Positions 54,778-63,814 of a stretch of 64,000 nt of DNA are shown piece after piece. Each line of letters begins with the position of its first letter. Within the stretch, counting starts at the first letter, position 1. The position numbers and the translations under genes are program-made. The stretch is taken from contig NZ_WWER01000001.1 in NCBI RefSeq assembly GCF_009857885.1, positions 496,001-560,000 on the forward strand, written 5' to 3'. The notes beneath the pieces were generated by a model. It was not told the DNA's origin, did not search any database, and saw only the letters and a list, made by a program, of their open reading frames with translations. Origin of the DNA: Pusillimonas sp. TS35. Lineage in GTDB: Bacteria > Pseudomonadota > Gammaproteobacteria > Burkholderiales > Burkholderiaceae_B.

Positions 54778-56724
54778 ATGGTTCAGATCACACTGCCCGA
54801 CGGCTCCCAGCGAGCGTATCCCGGTCCCGTTACCGTCAGCGAGGTCGCTCACTCGATCGGCACCGGGCTGGGGCGCGCCGCGTTGGCGGGGCGCGTAGCG
54901 GTCGGTGGTGCCGAGCCGCAATTGGTAGATACCGGCTTTGTGATCGACGCTGACGCAACACTGGCCATTATTACCGCCAAGGACCCTGATGGGCTGGATC
55001 TGATCCGCCACTCCACCGCGCACCTGCTTGCCTATGCGGTGAAGTCGCTGTTTCCCGATGCTCAAGTCACGATTGGGCCTGTCATCGAGAACGGCTTTTA
55101 CTACGACTTCTCCTACAAGCGGCCGTTTACGCCCGAAGACTTGACGGCGATTGAAAACAAGATGGCCGAGCTGGCACGCAAGGATGAAGTCGTCACGCGC
55201 GAAGAATGGCTGCGCGACGATGCGGTGCGGTTTTTCAACGACATCGGCGAGCACTACAAGGCCGAGATCATCGCCTCGATCCCGTCCAACGAAACGATCA
55301 GCCTGTACCGCGAGGGCGATTTCATCGACCTGTGCCGCGGCCCGCACGTGCCGTCCACCGGCAAGCTCAAGGTCTTCAAACTCATGAAGGTCGCTGGCGC
55401 CTACTGGCGTGGCGACAGCAACAACGAAATGCTGCAGCGTATCTACGGCACGGCCTGGGCAACGAAGGAAGACCAGGCGGCCTATCTGCACATGCTCGAA
55501 GAGGCCGAAAAGCGCGACCACCGCAAGCTGGGGCGCGAGCTGGATCTCTTCCATTTCCAGGACGAGGCGCCGGGTCTGATCTTCTGGCACCCCAAGGGCT
55601 GGACGCTCTGGCAGCAGGTTGAGCAGTACATGCGCCGCGTTTATCAAGAAAACGGCTACCAGGAAGTCAAGGCGCCGCAGATCCTCGACTTGTCGCTGTG
55701 GAAGAAAACCGGTCACTGGGACAACTACGCCGAGAACATGTTCACGACGGAGTCCGAGAACCGCGTCTATGGCCTCAAACCCATGAACTGCCCGGGCCAT
55801 GTGCAGATCTTCAACAGCAGCCTGCATTCGTATCGCGAACTGCCCGTGCGCTATGGCGAATTCGGGCAATGCCATCGCAACGAGCCGTCCGGTTCGCTGC
55901 ACGGCATGATGCGTGTGCGCGGCTTTACCCAGGACGACGGCCACATCTTCTGTACCGAAGACCAACTGCAGGAAGAGTGCGCAGCGTTCACCGCATTGTT
56001 GCAGAAGGTGTACGCGGATTTCGGCTTCAAGGAAATCCTGTACAAGGTGGCCACCCGGCCCGACAAGCGCATCGGCGACGACGCGGTCTGGGACAAAGCC
56101 GAGAAGGCGCTGATGGACAGCCTGGATCATACCGGCTGCCAGTACGAAATCTCCCCCGGCGAAGGGGCCTTCTACGGGCCCAAGATCGAATACACGCTCA
56201 AGGACGCTATCGGGCGGCATTGGCAGTGCGGCACGATCCAGGTCGACTTTTCCATGCCGGCGCGTCTGGGCGCCGAGTATGTCGACGCATCCGACCAGCG
56301 CCGCACCCCAGTGATGCTGCACCGTGCCATCCTGGGCTCGCTTGAACGCTTTATCGGCATGCTGATCGAAAACCACGCCGGTGCCATGCCCGCGTGGCTC
56401 TCGCCCCGGCATGCGGTGGTATGCTGCATTTCCGAGGCATCCGCCCAATATGCTGACGACGTTGCCCTAAGCCTGAAAAAACAAGGGTTTAGAGTTGATT
56501 CCGATTTGCGCGGTGAAAAAATCAACCGTAAAATCCGTGAGCACAGCATGCAAAAGCTGCCCTACATACTGGTTGTCGGCGAAAAAGAGCGCGAAACCGG
56601 CATGGTGGCGGTGCGCGGGCGCGGCGGGCTTGATCTGGGCACTATGCCATTGGCCCAGTTCGAAGCGCGTCTGCGCACTGAAATCGACAACAGGCTTGAC
56701 AGCGGGGAAGCTGCTTCGGCCTGA
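54778..56724 (+). CDS. thrS: Threonyl-tRNA synthetase
   Basis: A 648-residue class II synthetase that charges tRNA-Thr. The order is a TGS domain (residues 1-62, [17 protein letters not shown]), an editing domain with [11 protein letters not shown], then the catalytic core. Zinc ligand Cys338 is in [10 protein letters not shown], motif 2 has [13 protein letters not shown], and motif 3 has [14 protein letters not shown]. The C-terminal anticodon-binding domain follows. The start at 54778 (MVQITLPDG) is the family start. The leader in front carries a Thr-rich peptide and a terminator. infC follows after 28 bases. Confidence 0.98.
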   Translation: MVQITLPDGSQRAYPGPVTVSEVAHSIGTGLGRAALAGRVAVGGAEPQLVDTGFVIDADATLAIITAKDPDGLDLIRHSTAHLLAYAVKSLFPDAQVTIGPVIENGFYYDFSYKRPFTPEDLTAIENKMAELARKDEVVTREEWLRDDAVRFFNDIGEHYKAEIIASIPSNETISLYREGDFIDLCRGPHVPSTGKLKVFKLMKVAGAYWRGDSNNEMLQRIYGTAWATKEDQAAYLHMLEEAEKRDHRKLGRELDLFHFQDEAPGLIFWHPKGWTLWQQVEQYMRRVYQENGYQEVKAPQILDLSLWKKTGHWDNYAENMFTTESENRVYGLKPMNCPGHVQIFNSSLHSYRELPVRYGEFGQCHRNEPSGSLHGMMRVRGFTQDDGHIFCTEDQLQEECAAFTALLQKVYADFGFKEILYKVATRPDKRIGDDAVWDKAEKALMDSLDHTGCQYEISPGEGAFYGPKIEYTLKDAIGRHWQCGTIQVDFSMPARLGAEYVDASDQRRTPVMLHRAILGSLERFIGMLIENHAGAMPAWLSPRHAVVCCISEASAQYADDVALSLKKQGFRVDSDLRGEKINRKIREHSMQKLPYILVVGEKERETGMVAVRGRGGLDLGTMPLAQFEARLRTEIDNRLDSGEAASA

Positions 56725-56752
56725 CTTTTATTAATTACCAGGAGTCCTAGAC

Positions 56753-57298
56753 ATCGCAACCGATAAAACCCATCGCATCAATGGTGAAATCCGTATCCCC
56801 GAGGTTCGCCTCATCGGCACGGAGGGTGAACAACTCGGCGTTCTGAAGACCGCCGATGCCCTGCGTCTGGCGGAAGAAAACGACGTGGATCTGGTCGAGA
56901 TCGCGCCCACAGCGTCTCCACCGGTCTGCCGCCTGATGGACTACGGCAAGTTCAAATACCAAGAGCAAAAGCGCCAGCAAGAAGCGCGGGCCAAGCAGAA
57001 AGTCATTCAGGTCAAAGAAGTCAAGTTCCGTCCCGGCACCGATGAGGGCGACTATCAGGTCAAGCTGCGCAACCTGAAACGTTTCATCGAAGAGGGCGAC
57101 AAGGCCAAGGTCACGCTGCGCTTCCGCGGCCGCGAAATGGCCCACCAGGAACTCGGTATGCGCGTACTCGAACGCGTACGTGACGACCTGAATGAATTGG
57201 TGCAGGTGGAAGCCATGCCCAAACTCGAAGGCCGACAGATGGTGATGGTGCTGGCCCCGCGCAAGAAAGCGCCGGGCGGCAAGGGCGACGCCTCCTGA
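56753..57298 (+). CDS. infC: Translation initiation factor IF-3 (ATC start codon)
   Basis: A 181-residue factor. The N-domain has [25 protein letters not shown], the linker is [16 protein letters not shown], and the C-domain has [17 protein letters not shown]. In frame, the conserved protein begins at ATC 56753 (ATC-GCA-ACC-GAT), with AGGAG at 56740-56744 upstream and no ATG or GTG available. IF-3 rejects non-standard start codons, so a rare start gives autorepression, as with AUU in E. coli. The usual rpmI and rplT genes do not follow; gshB does. Confidence 0.95.
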   Translation: MATDKTHRINGEIRIPEVRLIGTEGEQLGVLKTADALRLAEENDVDLVEIAPTASPPVCRLMDYGKFKYQEQKRQQEARAKQKVIQVKEVKFRPGTDEGDYQVKLRNLKRFIEEGDKAKVTLRFRGREMAHQELGMRVLERVRDDLNELVQVEAMPKLEGRQMVMVLAPRKKAPGGKGDAS

Positions 57299-57316
57299 TC
57301 CGTTTTTGACTATCAT

Positions 57317-57345
57317 CGCCGCGCAAGCCCCGGGTTTGCGCGGCG
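57317..57345. other. GC-rich hairpin between infC and gshB
   Basis: CGCCGCGCAA (57317-57326) pairs perfectly with TTGCGCGGCG (57336-57345) over 10 bp around a 9-base loop. No T tract follows. It lies at the apparent gene-order break and could be a weak terminator of infC. Confidence 0.4.
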
Positions 57346-57362
57346 GCGCACGCAGGTATCCT

Positions 57363-58322
57363 ATGCACGTCTTGTTCATCATCGACCCTTTGCCCACACT
57401 CAAGGCATACAAGGATTCCTCGGTGGCCATGATGCGCGCGCTGACGGCGCGTGGCCATCAGCTCAGTGTGACACTACAGGGCGACCTGTTCATCGACCAG
57501 GGCACCGTAAAGTGTGCCGCCACTGAAATCTCCCTGGTCGACGGTGCAGACCTGCATGGCCATGCCTGGTGGCGTCAGCGCAACAAGGCGGCCGAGCGTT
57601 CGGTGGCGGACTTCGACGCGGTGATCATGCGCAAGGATCCACCCTTCGACATGGAGTACGTGTACTCCACCCATCTGCTCGAATACGCTCAGCAGCAGGG
57701 CGCCCGTGTGTTCAACAGCGGCGCCGCCATCCGCAATCACCCGGAAAAGCTCGCTATCACAGAGTTTCCCGAGTTCACCGTCCCTACGCTTGTCACGCGC
57801 GATATGCCACGCCTTCGGGCCTTTCACGCGGCACACGGCGATGTGGTTGTCAAGCCGCTCGACGGCATGGGCGGCACAGGGGTATTCAGGCTGCGCGAGC
57901 AGGAACACAACTTGGGCGCCATTCTCGAAACGCTTACCGAAAACGGGTCGCGCACGATCATGGCGCAGCGGTACATCCCCGAGATCGTCAATGGCGACAA
58001 GCGCATTCTGTTGATCGCGGGCAAGCCGGTGCCCTACGCGCTGGCGCGCATTCCGCTGGCCGGCGAAACCCGCGGCAATCTTGCCGCCGGAGGCAGGGGT
58101 GTGGCCCAGCCGCTCAGCGAGCGCGACCAAGCCATTGCGGCCACCATAGGCAAGCGTGTGGCGGAGCGTGGCCTGTTACTGGTGGGGCTGGACGTCATCG
58201 GCGACTACCTCACCGAGGTCAATGTCACCAGTCCCACGTGTTTCGTGGAAATTACCGAGCAGACCGGCTTTGACGTGGGCGACTGTTTCGCGGCTGCCCT
58301 CGAGCAGGCCGCAGGCATGTAA
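57363..58322 (+). CDS. gshB: Glutathione synthetase
   Basis: A 319-residue ATP-grasp ligase that adds glycine to gamma-glutamylcysteine. It starts MHVLFIIDPLPTLKAYKDSS. The ATP-grasp blocks include VVVKPLDGMGGTGVFRL, TIMAQRYIPEIVNGDKRIL and EVNVTSPTCFVEI. The partner gshA, usually just upstream in related genomes, is not in the window. The stop shares one base with the EIIA gene. Glutathione made here is the cofactor for frmA/fghA. Confidence 0.97.
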   Translation: MHVLFIIDPLPTLKAYKDSSVAMMRALTARGHQLSVTLQGDLFIDQGTVKCAATEISLVDGADLHGHAWWRQRNKAAERSVADFDAVIMRKDPPFDMEYVYSTHLLEYAQQQGARVFNSGAAIRNHPEKLAITEFPEFTVPTLVTRDMPRLRAFHAAHGDVVVKPLDGMGGTGVFRLREQEHNLGAILETLTENGSRTIMAQRYIPEIVNGDKRILLIAGKPVPYALARIPLAGETRGNLAAGGRGVAQPLSERDQAIAATIGKRVAERGLLLVGLDVIGDYLTEVNVTSPTCFVEITEQTGFDVGDCFAAALEQAAGM

Positions 58323-58720
58323 TGGCACGCATTGTCCTGGTCATGCACGAGCCGCTGGGGTCTGCATTCGCCGACTGCGCCAGCCATGTGTTGGGGCATG
58401 AACCCGGGCTCGTGGTATTCGACGTACCCGCAACGGCCGACCCCGAAGCCGAAGTCACGCGCCTCGCGCGCCTGCTGCAGGCAGGCAAGGATGCCGTGCT
58501 GGTGCTGTGCGACATCTACGGCGCAACGCCTTTCAATATCGCCAAGCGCGCCGTACGGTTGGCGAATGCCCACGGCACCGACGCGCATCTGATTACCGGC
58601 ACCAATCTGTGCATGGTGCTCAAGGCTCTCACCGATCAGCAGGAAAATCCGGATAAACTTAGCGAGAACGTTCGCCAGGGCGCATTGCGCGGCATCGTCG
58701 ACGCCGACGAATCGTCGTGA
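58322..58720 (+). CDS. PTS EIIA component, mannose/fructose-type, regulatory
   Basis: A 132-residue cytosolic EIIA-Man domain. The phosphorylation His9 is in LVMHEPLGSAF; VLVLCDIYGATPFNIAKR and LITGTNLCMVLKAL complete the fold. No membrane EIIB/EIIC permease is nearby, so it probably belongs to a regulatory phosphotransfer chain with HPr and EI, as in other betaproteobacteria. It overlaps gshB by one base. Confidence 0.92.
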   Translation: MARIVLVMHEPLGSAFADCASHVLGHEPGLVVFDVPATADPEAEVTRLARLLQAGKDAVLVLCDIYGATPFNIAKRAVRLANAHGTDAHLITGTNLCMVLKALTDQQENPDKLSENVRQGALRGIVDADESS

Positions 58721-58769
58721 TCCGACGCCAGTTTTCGCCAACCCGAGCCCAGACATAAAAAGAGCATCT

Positions 58770-59039
58770 ATGCCTTCCGTCGATATTGTCATCAGCAACA
58801 AGCTTGGCCTGCACGCGCGGGCGGCAGCCAAACTCACACAGCTCGCGGGCAAATACCGCAGCGAAATTTTCATCGCGCGTGGCGCCCAGCGCGTGAATGC
58901 AAAAAGCATCATGGGCGTAATGATGCTGGCCGCCGGCATGGGTGTAACCGTCAAGGTCGACGCCACGGGCGACGATGCGGACGGCGCGCTGTCGGCGATC
59001 CGCGCGCTGTTCGACGGTAAATTCGGCGAAGCAGAATAA
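58770..59039 (+). CDS. ptsH: Phosphocarrier protein HPr
   Basis: An 89-residue phosphocarrier. His15 is in NKLGLHARAAAKL and the regulatory-site Ser46 is in NAKSIMGVMML. It takes phosphate from EI and passes it to EIIA. Ser46 suggests possible control by HPr kinase, but no hprK is in view. It sits between the EIIA gene and ptsI. Confidence 0.97.
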   Translation: MPSVDIVISNKLGLHARAAAKLTQLAGKYRSEIFIARGAQRVNAKSIMGVMMLAAGMGVTVKVDATGDDADGALSAIRALFDGKFGEAE

Positions 59040-59061
59040 CGTTCTTTCAGGCCAACCCGCC

Positions 59062-60822
59062 ATGACGCACCCGGCAATGAAACCGTCGCCCGAAGGCCTG
59101 AGCGCCATGCTGTGCGCGCATGGCCAGGGTGTGGTCAAAGGCTATGCAATCGGCCGCGCGGCAGTGATGAGTGCGGCCGCCCTTGAGGTCGCGCATTACC
59201 GCATTGCCCCCGAAGACGTGCAGGCCGAATGCGAGCGCCTGGACAATGCCATGCGCACCGCGCGCCAAGAGCTCGACGCCATGGTGGCGGCCTTGCCCGA
59301 CGACGCGCCGCGCGAACTGGGCCCGCTGCTTAATGTGCATAGCATGCTGCTGGCCGATCCCATGCTGCTCGAGCAGGCCTGTGCGCTGGTCGTCGAGCGT
59401 CACTACAATGCCGAATGGGCGTTGACCAGCCAGGGCCAGTTGCTGGCAGAGCAGTTCGCGCTGATGGAAGACGAATACCTGCGAGAGCGCGGGGCCGACA
59501 TCCGTCAGGTAATAGAGCGCGTGCTGAGGGTCATGTCCGGATCGCCGCCGCTGCTTCCCAGCCTGGCGGCCGGCCAAGGCGATGATCCGCTCATCGTCGT
59601 CGCCCGTGATATTTCCCCGGCCGATATGCTGCGTCTGCGCGGCGCGCGCTTTGCCGCCTTTCTGACTGACTTGGGTGGCCCCACCTCCCACACTGCGATT
59701 GTCGCGCGCAGCATGAATGTGCCAGCCATCGTTGGCCTTGGGCATTTTCGAAGCCTCGCGCGCGATGGCGACATGCTGATTGCCGATGGGTTTACCGGTA
59801 CGGTGCTGGTCAATCCGTCTGCCCTCGTGCTGTCAGAATACCGCCAACGGCAGGAAGAATACGCGCGTGAACGTGCTGAGCTGGCGCAATTGCGCAATGC
59901 GCCGGCGGTTACGCTGGATGGCATTGAGATCAAGCTTGAGGCCAATATAGAGCTGCCCGAAGAAGCCCAGGCGGCGCTGGACGCCGGCGCCGACGGCATA
60001 GGCTTGTTTCGCAGCGAGTTCCTGTTCATGGGCCGTGCTGAACTGCCCAGCGAAGAAGAGCAGTATCAAGCCTATGCATCGGTGGTCAAAACCATGCAGG
60101 GCCGGCCGGTGACGATACGCACACTGGATCTCGGGGCGGACAAGAATCTGGATGGCGACGTAACCGTGTCCACCAATCCGGCGCTGGGCCTGCGCGCCAT
60201 ACGCTATTGCCTGGCCAAGCCCGAGATGTTCGCGACGCAGCTGCGGGCCCTGCTGCGTGCTTCGGTGTACGGCCACGTACGCATCCTCATCCCTATGATC
60301 TCGCACATGCGCGAAGTGCACGCGACGCGGCAGGCCATTGAGGCCGCCTGTCGTGAGCTGGACGCGCGTGGTACGCCTTATGCGCGCAATTACTCTTTGG
60401 GCGCTATGGTAGAAATTCCCGCCATTGCCATTGCCATCGAGCCCTTTGTGGAGGCGCTGGATTTTCTTTCCATCGGCACCAACGACCTGATTCAGTACAC
60501 CCTTGCGGTGGATCGTGGTGACGCCGATGTGGCAGACTTGTACGATCCCATGCATCCGGCCGTGTTGCGGTTGATCGCCCATACCATCAACGCTGGCGAA
60601 CGGGCCGGCAAACCTGTTGCGGTATGCGGCGAAATCGCGGGCGATGCGCGGGTTACGCGCATGCTGCTGGGCTTGGGGCTAACCGAGTTTTCCATGCATC
60701 CGCAGCAGCTCCTGGATGTAAAAAAAGAAGTGCGCCAGGCGCACTCCAATGCATTGCGGGTCCAAGTGGCTACCGCCCTGAACCGGGCGGAGCGTATCGA
60801 TCTGGCGTCGTTGTCGAACTGA
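59062..60822 (+). CDS. ptsI: Phosphoenolpyruvate-protein phosphotransferase (Enzyme I)
   Basis: A 586-residue EI. The active His210 is in GGPTSHTAIVARSMNVPAIVG. The PEP-binding part has GIGLFRSEFLFMGR, LRAIRYCLAKPEMF, SIGTNDLIQYTLA and Cys522 in VAVCGEIAGDARV. It passes PEP phosphate to HPr. I chose the ATG at 59062 (MTHPAMKPS); MKPSPEGL a few codons later is possible. It converges on amtB with 51 bases between the stops. Confidence 0.96.
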   Translation: MTHPAMKPSPEGLSAMLCAHGQGVVKGYAIGRAAVMSAAALEVAHYRIAPEDVQAECERLDNAMRTARQELDAMVAALPDDAPRELGPLLNVHSMLLADPMLLEQACALVVERHYNAEWALTSQGQLLAEQFALMEDEYLRERGADIRQVIERVLRVMSGSPPLLPSLAAGQGDDPLIVVARDISPADMLRLRGARFAAFLTDLGGPTSHTAIVARSMNVPAIVGLGHFRSLARDGDMLIADGFTGTVLVNPSALVLSEYRQRQEEYARERAELAQLRNAPAVTLDGIEIKLEANIELPEEAQAALDAGADGIGLFRSEFLFMGRAELPSEEEQYQAYASVVKTMQGRPVTIRTLDLGADKNLDGDVTVSTNPALGLRAIRYCLAKPEMFATQLRALLRASVYGHVRILIPMISHMREVHATRQAIEAACRELDARGTPYARNYSLGAMVEIPAIAIAIEPFVEALDFLSIGTNDLIQYTLAVDRGDADVADLYDPMHPAVLRLIAHTINAGERAGKPVAVCGEIAGDARVTRMLLGLGLTEFSMHPQQLLDVKKEVRQAHSNALRVQVATALNRAERIDLASLSN

Positions 60823-60873
60823 CGCAGCGCCGGGGCCAGGTGGGCGTCGGGCAAAACCGGCGCAGGGCGTTGT

Positions 60874-62103
60874 TTATCGCGAGTAGGCCGTTTCCCCGTG
60901 GGTGGTGATATCCAGCCCTTCGCGCTCCTGTTCGGCGCTTACCCGCATGCCGTCGCACAGCTTGTCGGCAGCAAAACAAGCGATCAGTGCCGAAATGGCC
61001 GACCAGACCATGGTGATCAGCACGCCTTCAAGTTGCAGCCACACCTGGAAGGGAATGGCGCCCAGCGTATCCAGGCCGGGGCCGCCCAGCGGCTTGGCGT
61101 TGAATACACCGGTCAGTAGTGCACCGATGATTCCGCCCAGGCCGTGGATACCGAACACATCCAGTGCATCGTCGGCATTTAGCATGCGCTTCAATCCGTT
61201 CACCCCCCAGACGCACGCAGCGCCGGTGATGAGGCCGATCAGCAGTGCGCCCGCTGGTCCGACCAGGCCTGCGGCGGGCGTGACGCCGACCAGCCCAGCT
61301 ACGGCACCCGAGATCGCACCCAGCAGCGACGGCTTGCCCTTGACTTTCCATTCGACGATCAACCATGCCAATATCCCGCCCGCAGTGGCGATCATTGTGT
61401 TGAAGAATGCAAGCGCGGCGACCTCATTTGCCGACAGCGCGGAGCCGGCATTGAAGCCGAACCAGCCTACCCACAGCAGCGATGCACCGATCATGGCCAT
61501 GGGCAAGTTGTGCGGAGGCATGGCTTCTCGGCCGTGGCCGATGCGCTTTCCGACAAAGTAGGCGCAGGTCAGGGCGGCGACCCCTGAGTTGATATGCACC
61601 ACGGTGCCGCCTGCGAAATCGAGCGCGCCGCGGGTAAGCAGGAAACCCTTGGGGCCCCATACCATGTGGGCGATCGGGATATAGGCCAGTGTGATCCATA
61701 CCAGGGTGAAGACCAGGACGGCGCTGTAGCGCACGCGTTCGGCAAAGCCGCCCAGGATGAGTGCACACGTGATGCCCGCGAATGTCGCCTGGAAGGTGGC
61801 GAAGATAAATTCGGGTATTGTCCCGGACAACTGGTGCTTGCCCGTACCCAGATCCATCATGCCGCTGAAGAACAGGCGTGATAGCCCGCCCAGCACGGCA
61901 CCGCTTTCAGTGAAGGCAAGGCTGTAGCCGTACACGAACCAGACGACCAGGGCGAGGGCAAAGACGCTGGTGACCTGCACCAGGATGGAGAGGACGTTCT
62001 TGGCGCGAACGAGACCGCCGTAGAACAGTGCGAGGCCGGGCATAACCATGAAAAGTACGAGCACGGTCGAGATGCCGACCCATGCCAGGTCTGCTTTATC
62101 CAT
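60874..62103 (-). CDS. amtB: Ammonium transporter
   Basis: A 409-residue, 11-helix channel of the Amt/Rh family for ammonium uptake under nitrogen limitation. It has PGLALFYGGLVRAKNVLS near the start, the GTVVHINSGVAALTCAYFVGKR segment with the pore His, and FGIHGLGGIIGALLTGVF with the second pore His. The N-terminus lacks the long cleavable signal seen in E. coli AmtB. It lies 34 bases downstream of glnK and is controlled with it. Confidence 0.97.
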   Translation of the reverse strand: MDKADLAWVGISTVLVLFMVMPGLALFYGGLVRAKNVLSILVQVTSVFALALVVWFVYGYSLAFTESGAVLGGLSRLFFSGMMDLGTGKHQLSGTIPEFIFATFQATFAGITCALILGGFAERVRYSAVLVFTLVWITLAYIPIAHMVWGPKGFLLTRGALDFAGGTVVHINSGVAALTCAYFVGKRIGHGREAMPPHNLPMAMIGASLLWVGWFGFNAGSALSANEVAALAFFNTMIATAGGILAWLIVEWKVKGKPSLLGAISGAVAGLVGVTPAAGLVGPAGALLIGLITGAACVWGVNGLKRMLNADDALDVFGIHGLGGIIGALLTGVFNAKPLGGPGLDTLGAIPFQVWLQLEGVLITMVWSAISALIACFAADKLCDGMRVSAEQEREGLDITTHGETAYSR

Positions 62104-62137
62104 ATTATTGGCTCCAGAATGTTTAGGTAGGGCGGGG

Positions 62138-62497
<360 letters not shown>

Positions 62498-62511
62498 TCA
62501 CTGCTCAGTAC

Positions 62512-62526
62512 GCAAGCTTCGTGCCA
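62512..62526 (-). promoter_or_regulatory. Sigma-54 promoter for glnK-amtB
   Basis: On the minus strand the sequence reads TGGCAC-GAAGC-TTGC, a perfect fit to the -24/-12 consensus TGGCAC-N5-TTGC. The expected start is near 62500, about 24 bases before the glnK ATG. Confidence 0.9.
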
Positions 62527-62615
62527 AAAATGGAAAAATCGGGAGCTGCCGGCGGGCTTTCTGGCGCCGCGTTCCGCTCCCGGGGTCTGATTCGCGCATT
62601 CGCGTACAGACGCGG

Positions 62616-62632
62616 GCCGCCATATCGGTGCA
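62616..62632. promoter_or_regulatory. Candidate NtrC site 2
   Basis: GCCGCC-N5-GGTGCA matches the dyad TGCACC-N5-GGTGCA at 9 of 12 positions. It is spaced 42 bp (four helix turns) from site 1. Confidence 0.4.
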
Positions 62633-62657
62633 TGAGATAGCGGAGTCATCGCCAGCC

Positions 62658-62674
62658 TGTTCCAAAATGGTGCA
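62658..62674. promoter_or_regulatory. Candidate NtrC site 1
   Basis: TGTTCC-AAAAT-GGTGCA matches the NtrC dyad TGCACC-N5-GGTGCA at 10 of 12 positions. It lies about 130 bases upstream of the sigma-54 element, the usual enhancer distance. Confidence 0.55.
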
Positions 62675-63012
62675 CACGGCTTACTGTATGCACTGGGATA
62701 GAGCGGGGCAGGTGTGGCGTACAGGCATCTCTCTGTAACAAGGGTCTGCCGGCCAGTCAGGCTTTGTATCCGTGTGTACGCTGGCCCTCTTCAAGAAAAT
62801 GGCGGTACATCCTTGCCGGATCAGGCTTGAGGCCGATTTTTGGATGTGAAAACTTTCTAGATTGAAATCAGGATTTACACTAGTGTTTAGGTCGTCGAAG
62901 ACGGTATCGATAGAATGAAATCAGCCAGTTGTAACAAGCTCGCTGCTGAACCGTTCGTCGCACCGGCCTCAGCCATCACTAATCCGCGACATTGGATAAA
63001 TGAGGGATAAAG

Positions 63013-63228
63013 ATGATGCAGACACGTACTCAATTAGCCATTATTGCCTTGGCCGCTTCCCTGACGGCGCTGGCGGGTTGCTCCAAGAAGGAAGAATCCA
63101 GCGCGCCGGCATCGGATCCGGCAACGAGCTCCACTACACCTGCGCCTGGCAGCAGCGCGCCCGCTACTGGCACACCTACGCCAGCACCCGCTCCGGCGCC
63201 CGCGCCTGATGCATCGGGCACAAAGTGA
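63013..63228 (+). CDS. Small lipoprotein with Pro/Ala/Thr-rich tail
   Basis: A 71-residue protein with a signal peptide and lipobox (LTALAGC, Cys23). A charged SKKEESS stretch and then about 40 residues of Ser, Thr, Pro and Ala follow, with a PAPAPAPAP run. It is probably anchored in a membrane facing the periplasm. No function is known. The signal region closely resembles that of the next gene, 7 bases downstream. Confidence 0.65.
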   Translation: MMQTRTQLAIIALAASLTALAGCSKKEESSAPASDPATSSTTPAPGSSAPATGTPTPAPAPAPAPDASGTK

Positions 63229-63235
63229 GGTTCTT

Positions 63236-63625
63236 ATGAAGAAATCGCGTACTCATCTGGCCGTTCTGGCCATGGCCGCCACGCTGAGCCTGCTTGCCGC
63301 ATGCGGAAAGGAAGAGTCTGATACCGCCGCGACAGGCACGGCGCCTACCACCGAGCCGGCATCGGCGCCCACGCCTGGATCGACGGGGGCTGAAAGTGGC
63401 ACGTCGCAGCCATCCGGCATGGACGCGCTGAAGGATGACGCCAAGCGCGCCGGCGAGGCAATCTCGAAAACCGCTGGTGATGTGAAGGACGCCACGGTAG
63501 ACGCCGCCAAGAGCGCGGGTGAGGCGATCCGCGAAGGTGCGGACAAGGCGGATCAGAAGATCCAGGAAAAGCTGGGCGACGGTAAACCCACCACGCAAGA
63601 GCCGCCACCGCCCAATCAGGGGTGA
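63236..63625 (+). CDS. Lipoprotein with amphipathic helical repeats
   Basis: A 129-residue protein with a lipobox (SLLAAC, Cys23). A Thr/Ala/Pro-rich linker follows. Residues 70-115 then form repeats of about 11 residues rich in Ala, Lys and Asp (AGEAISKTAGDVKDA, AKSAGEAIREGADKA), as in LEA or apolipoprotein-like helices. It may bind membrane or cell wall under stress; this is a guess from composition. The start at 63236 follows GAGG at 63227-63230. Confidence 0.7.
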   Translation: MKKSRTHLAVLAMAATLSLLAACGKEESDTAATGTAPTTEPASAPTPGSTGAESGTSQPSGMDALKDDAKRAGEAISKTAGDVKDATVDAAKSAGEAIREGADKADQKIQEKLGDGKPTTQEPPPPNQG

Positions 63626-63709
63626 CGGCACGGGCCAGCGTTGGGTTCATTCGCCAGGCGCCGCCTGCGCCCAACCAGAGGTGACAGTGATCGTGATCCG
63701 CTGGCCCAT

Positions 63710-63752
63710 AAAGACGATGCCGATATCCAAGACCGGCATCGTCTTTTCTTTT
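63710..63752 (+). terminator. Intrinsic terminator after the lipoprotein pair
   Basis: A perfect 13-bp stem (63710-63722 with 63734-63746) has an 11-base loop, followed by TCTTTT. It ends the lipoprotein transcript, 85 bases past its stop and upstream of the ubiK-like gene. Confidence 0.82.
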
Positions 63753-63814
63753 ACACTAGTGGATAAACCCGTATTCGCGCCGCGCTGGCGGCTGCACGCA
63801 GCAAGGAGGCCCCT

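Noticed and set aside
54664-56448. A 594-codon open frame antisense to thrS
   Set aside because: Length alone is misleading in GC-rich DNA. Its protein has no domain and thrS on the other strand is fully conserved.
62874-63761. The 12-mer TTTACACTAGTG present in two intergenic regions (62874 and 63750)
   Set aside because: Exact 12-mer repeats are expected many times by chance in 64 kb. The flanks share no further pattern and no -35 element fits.
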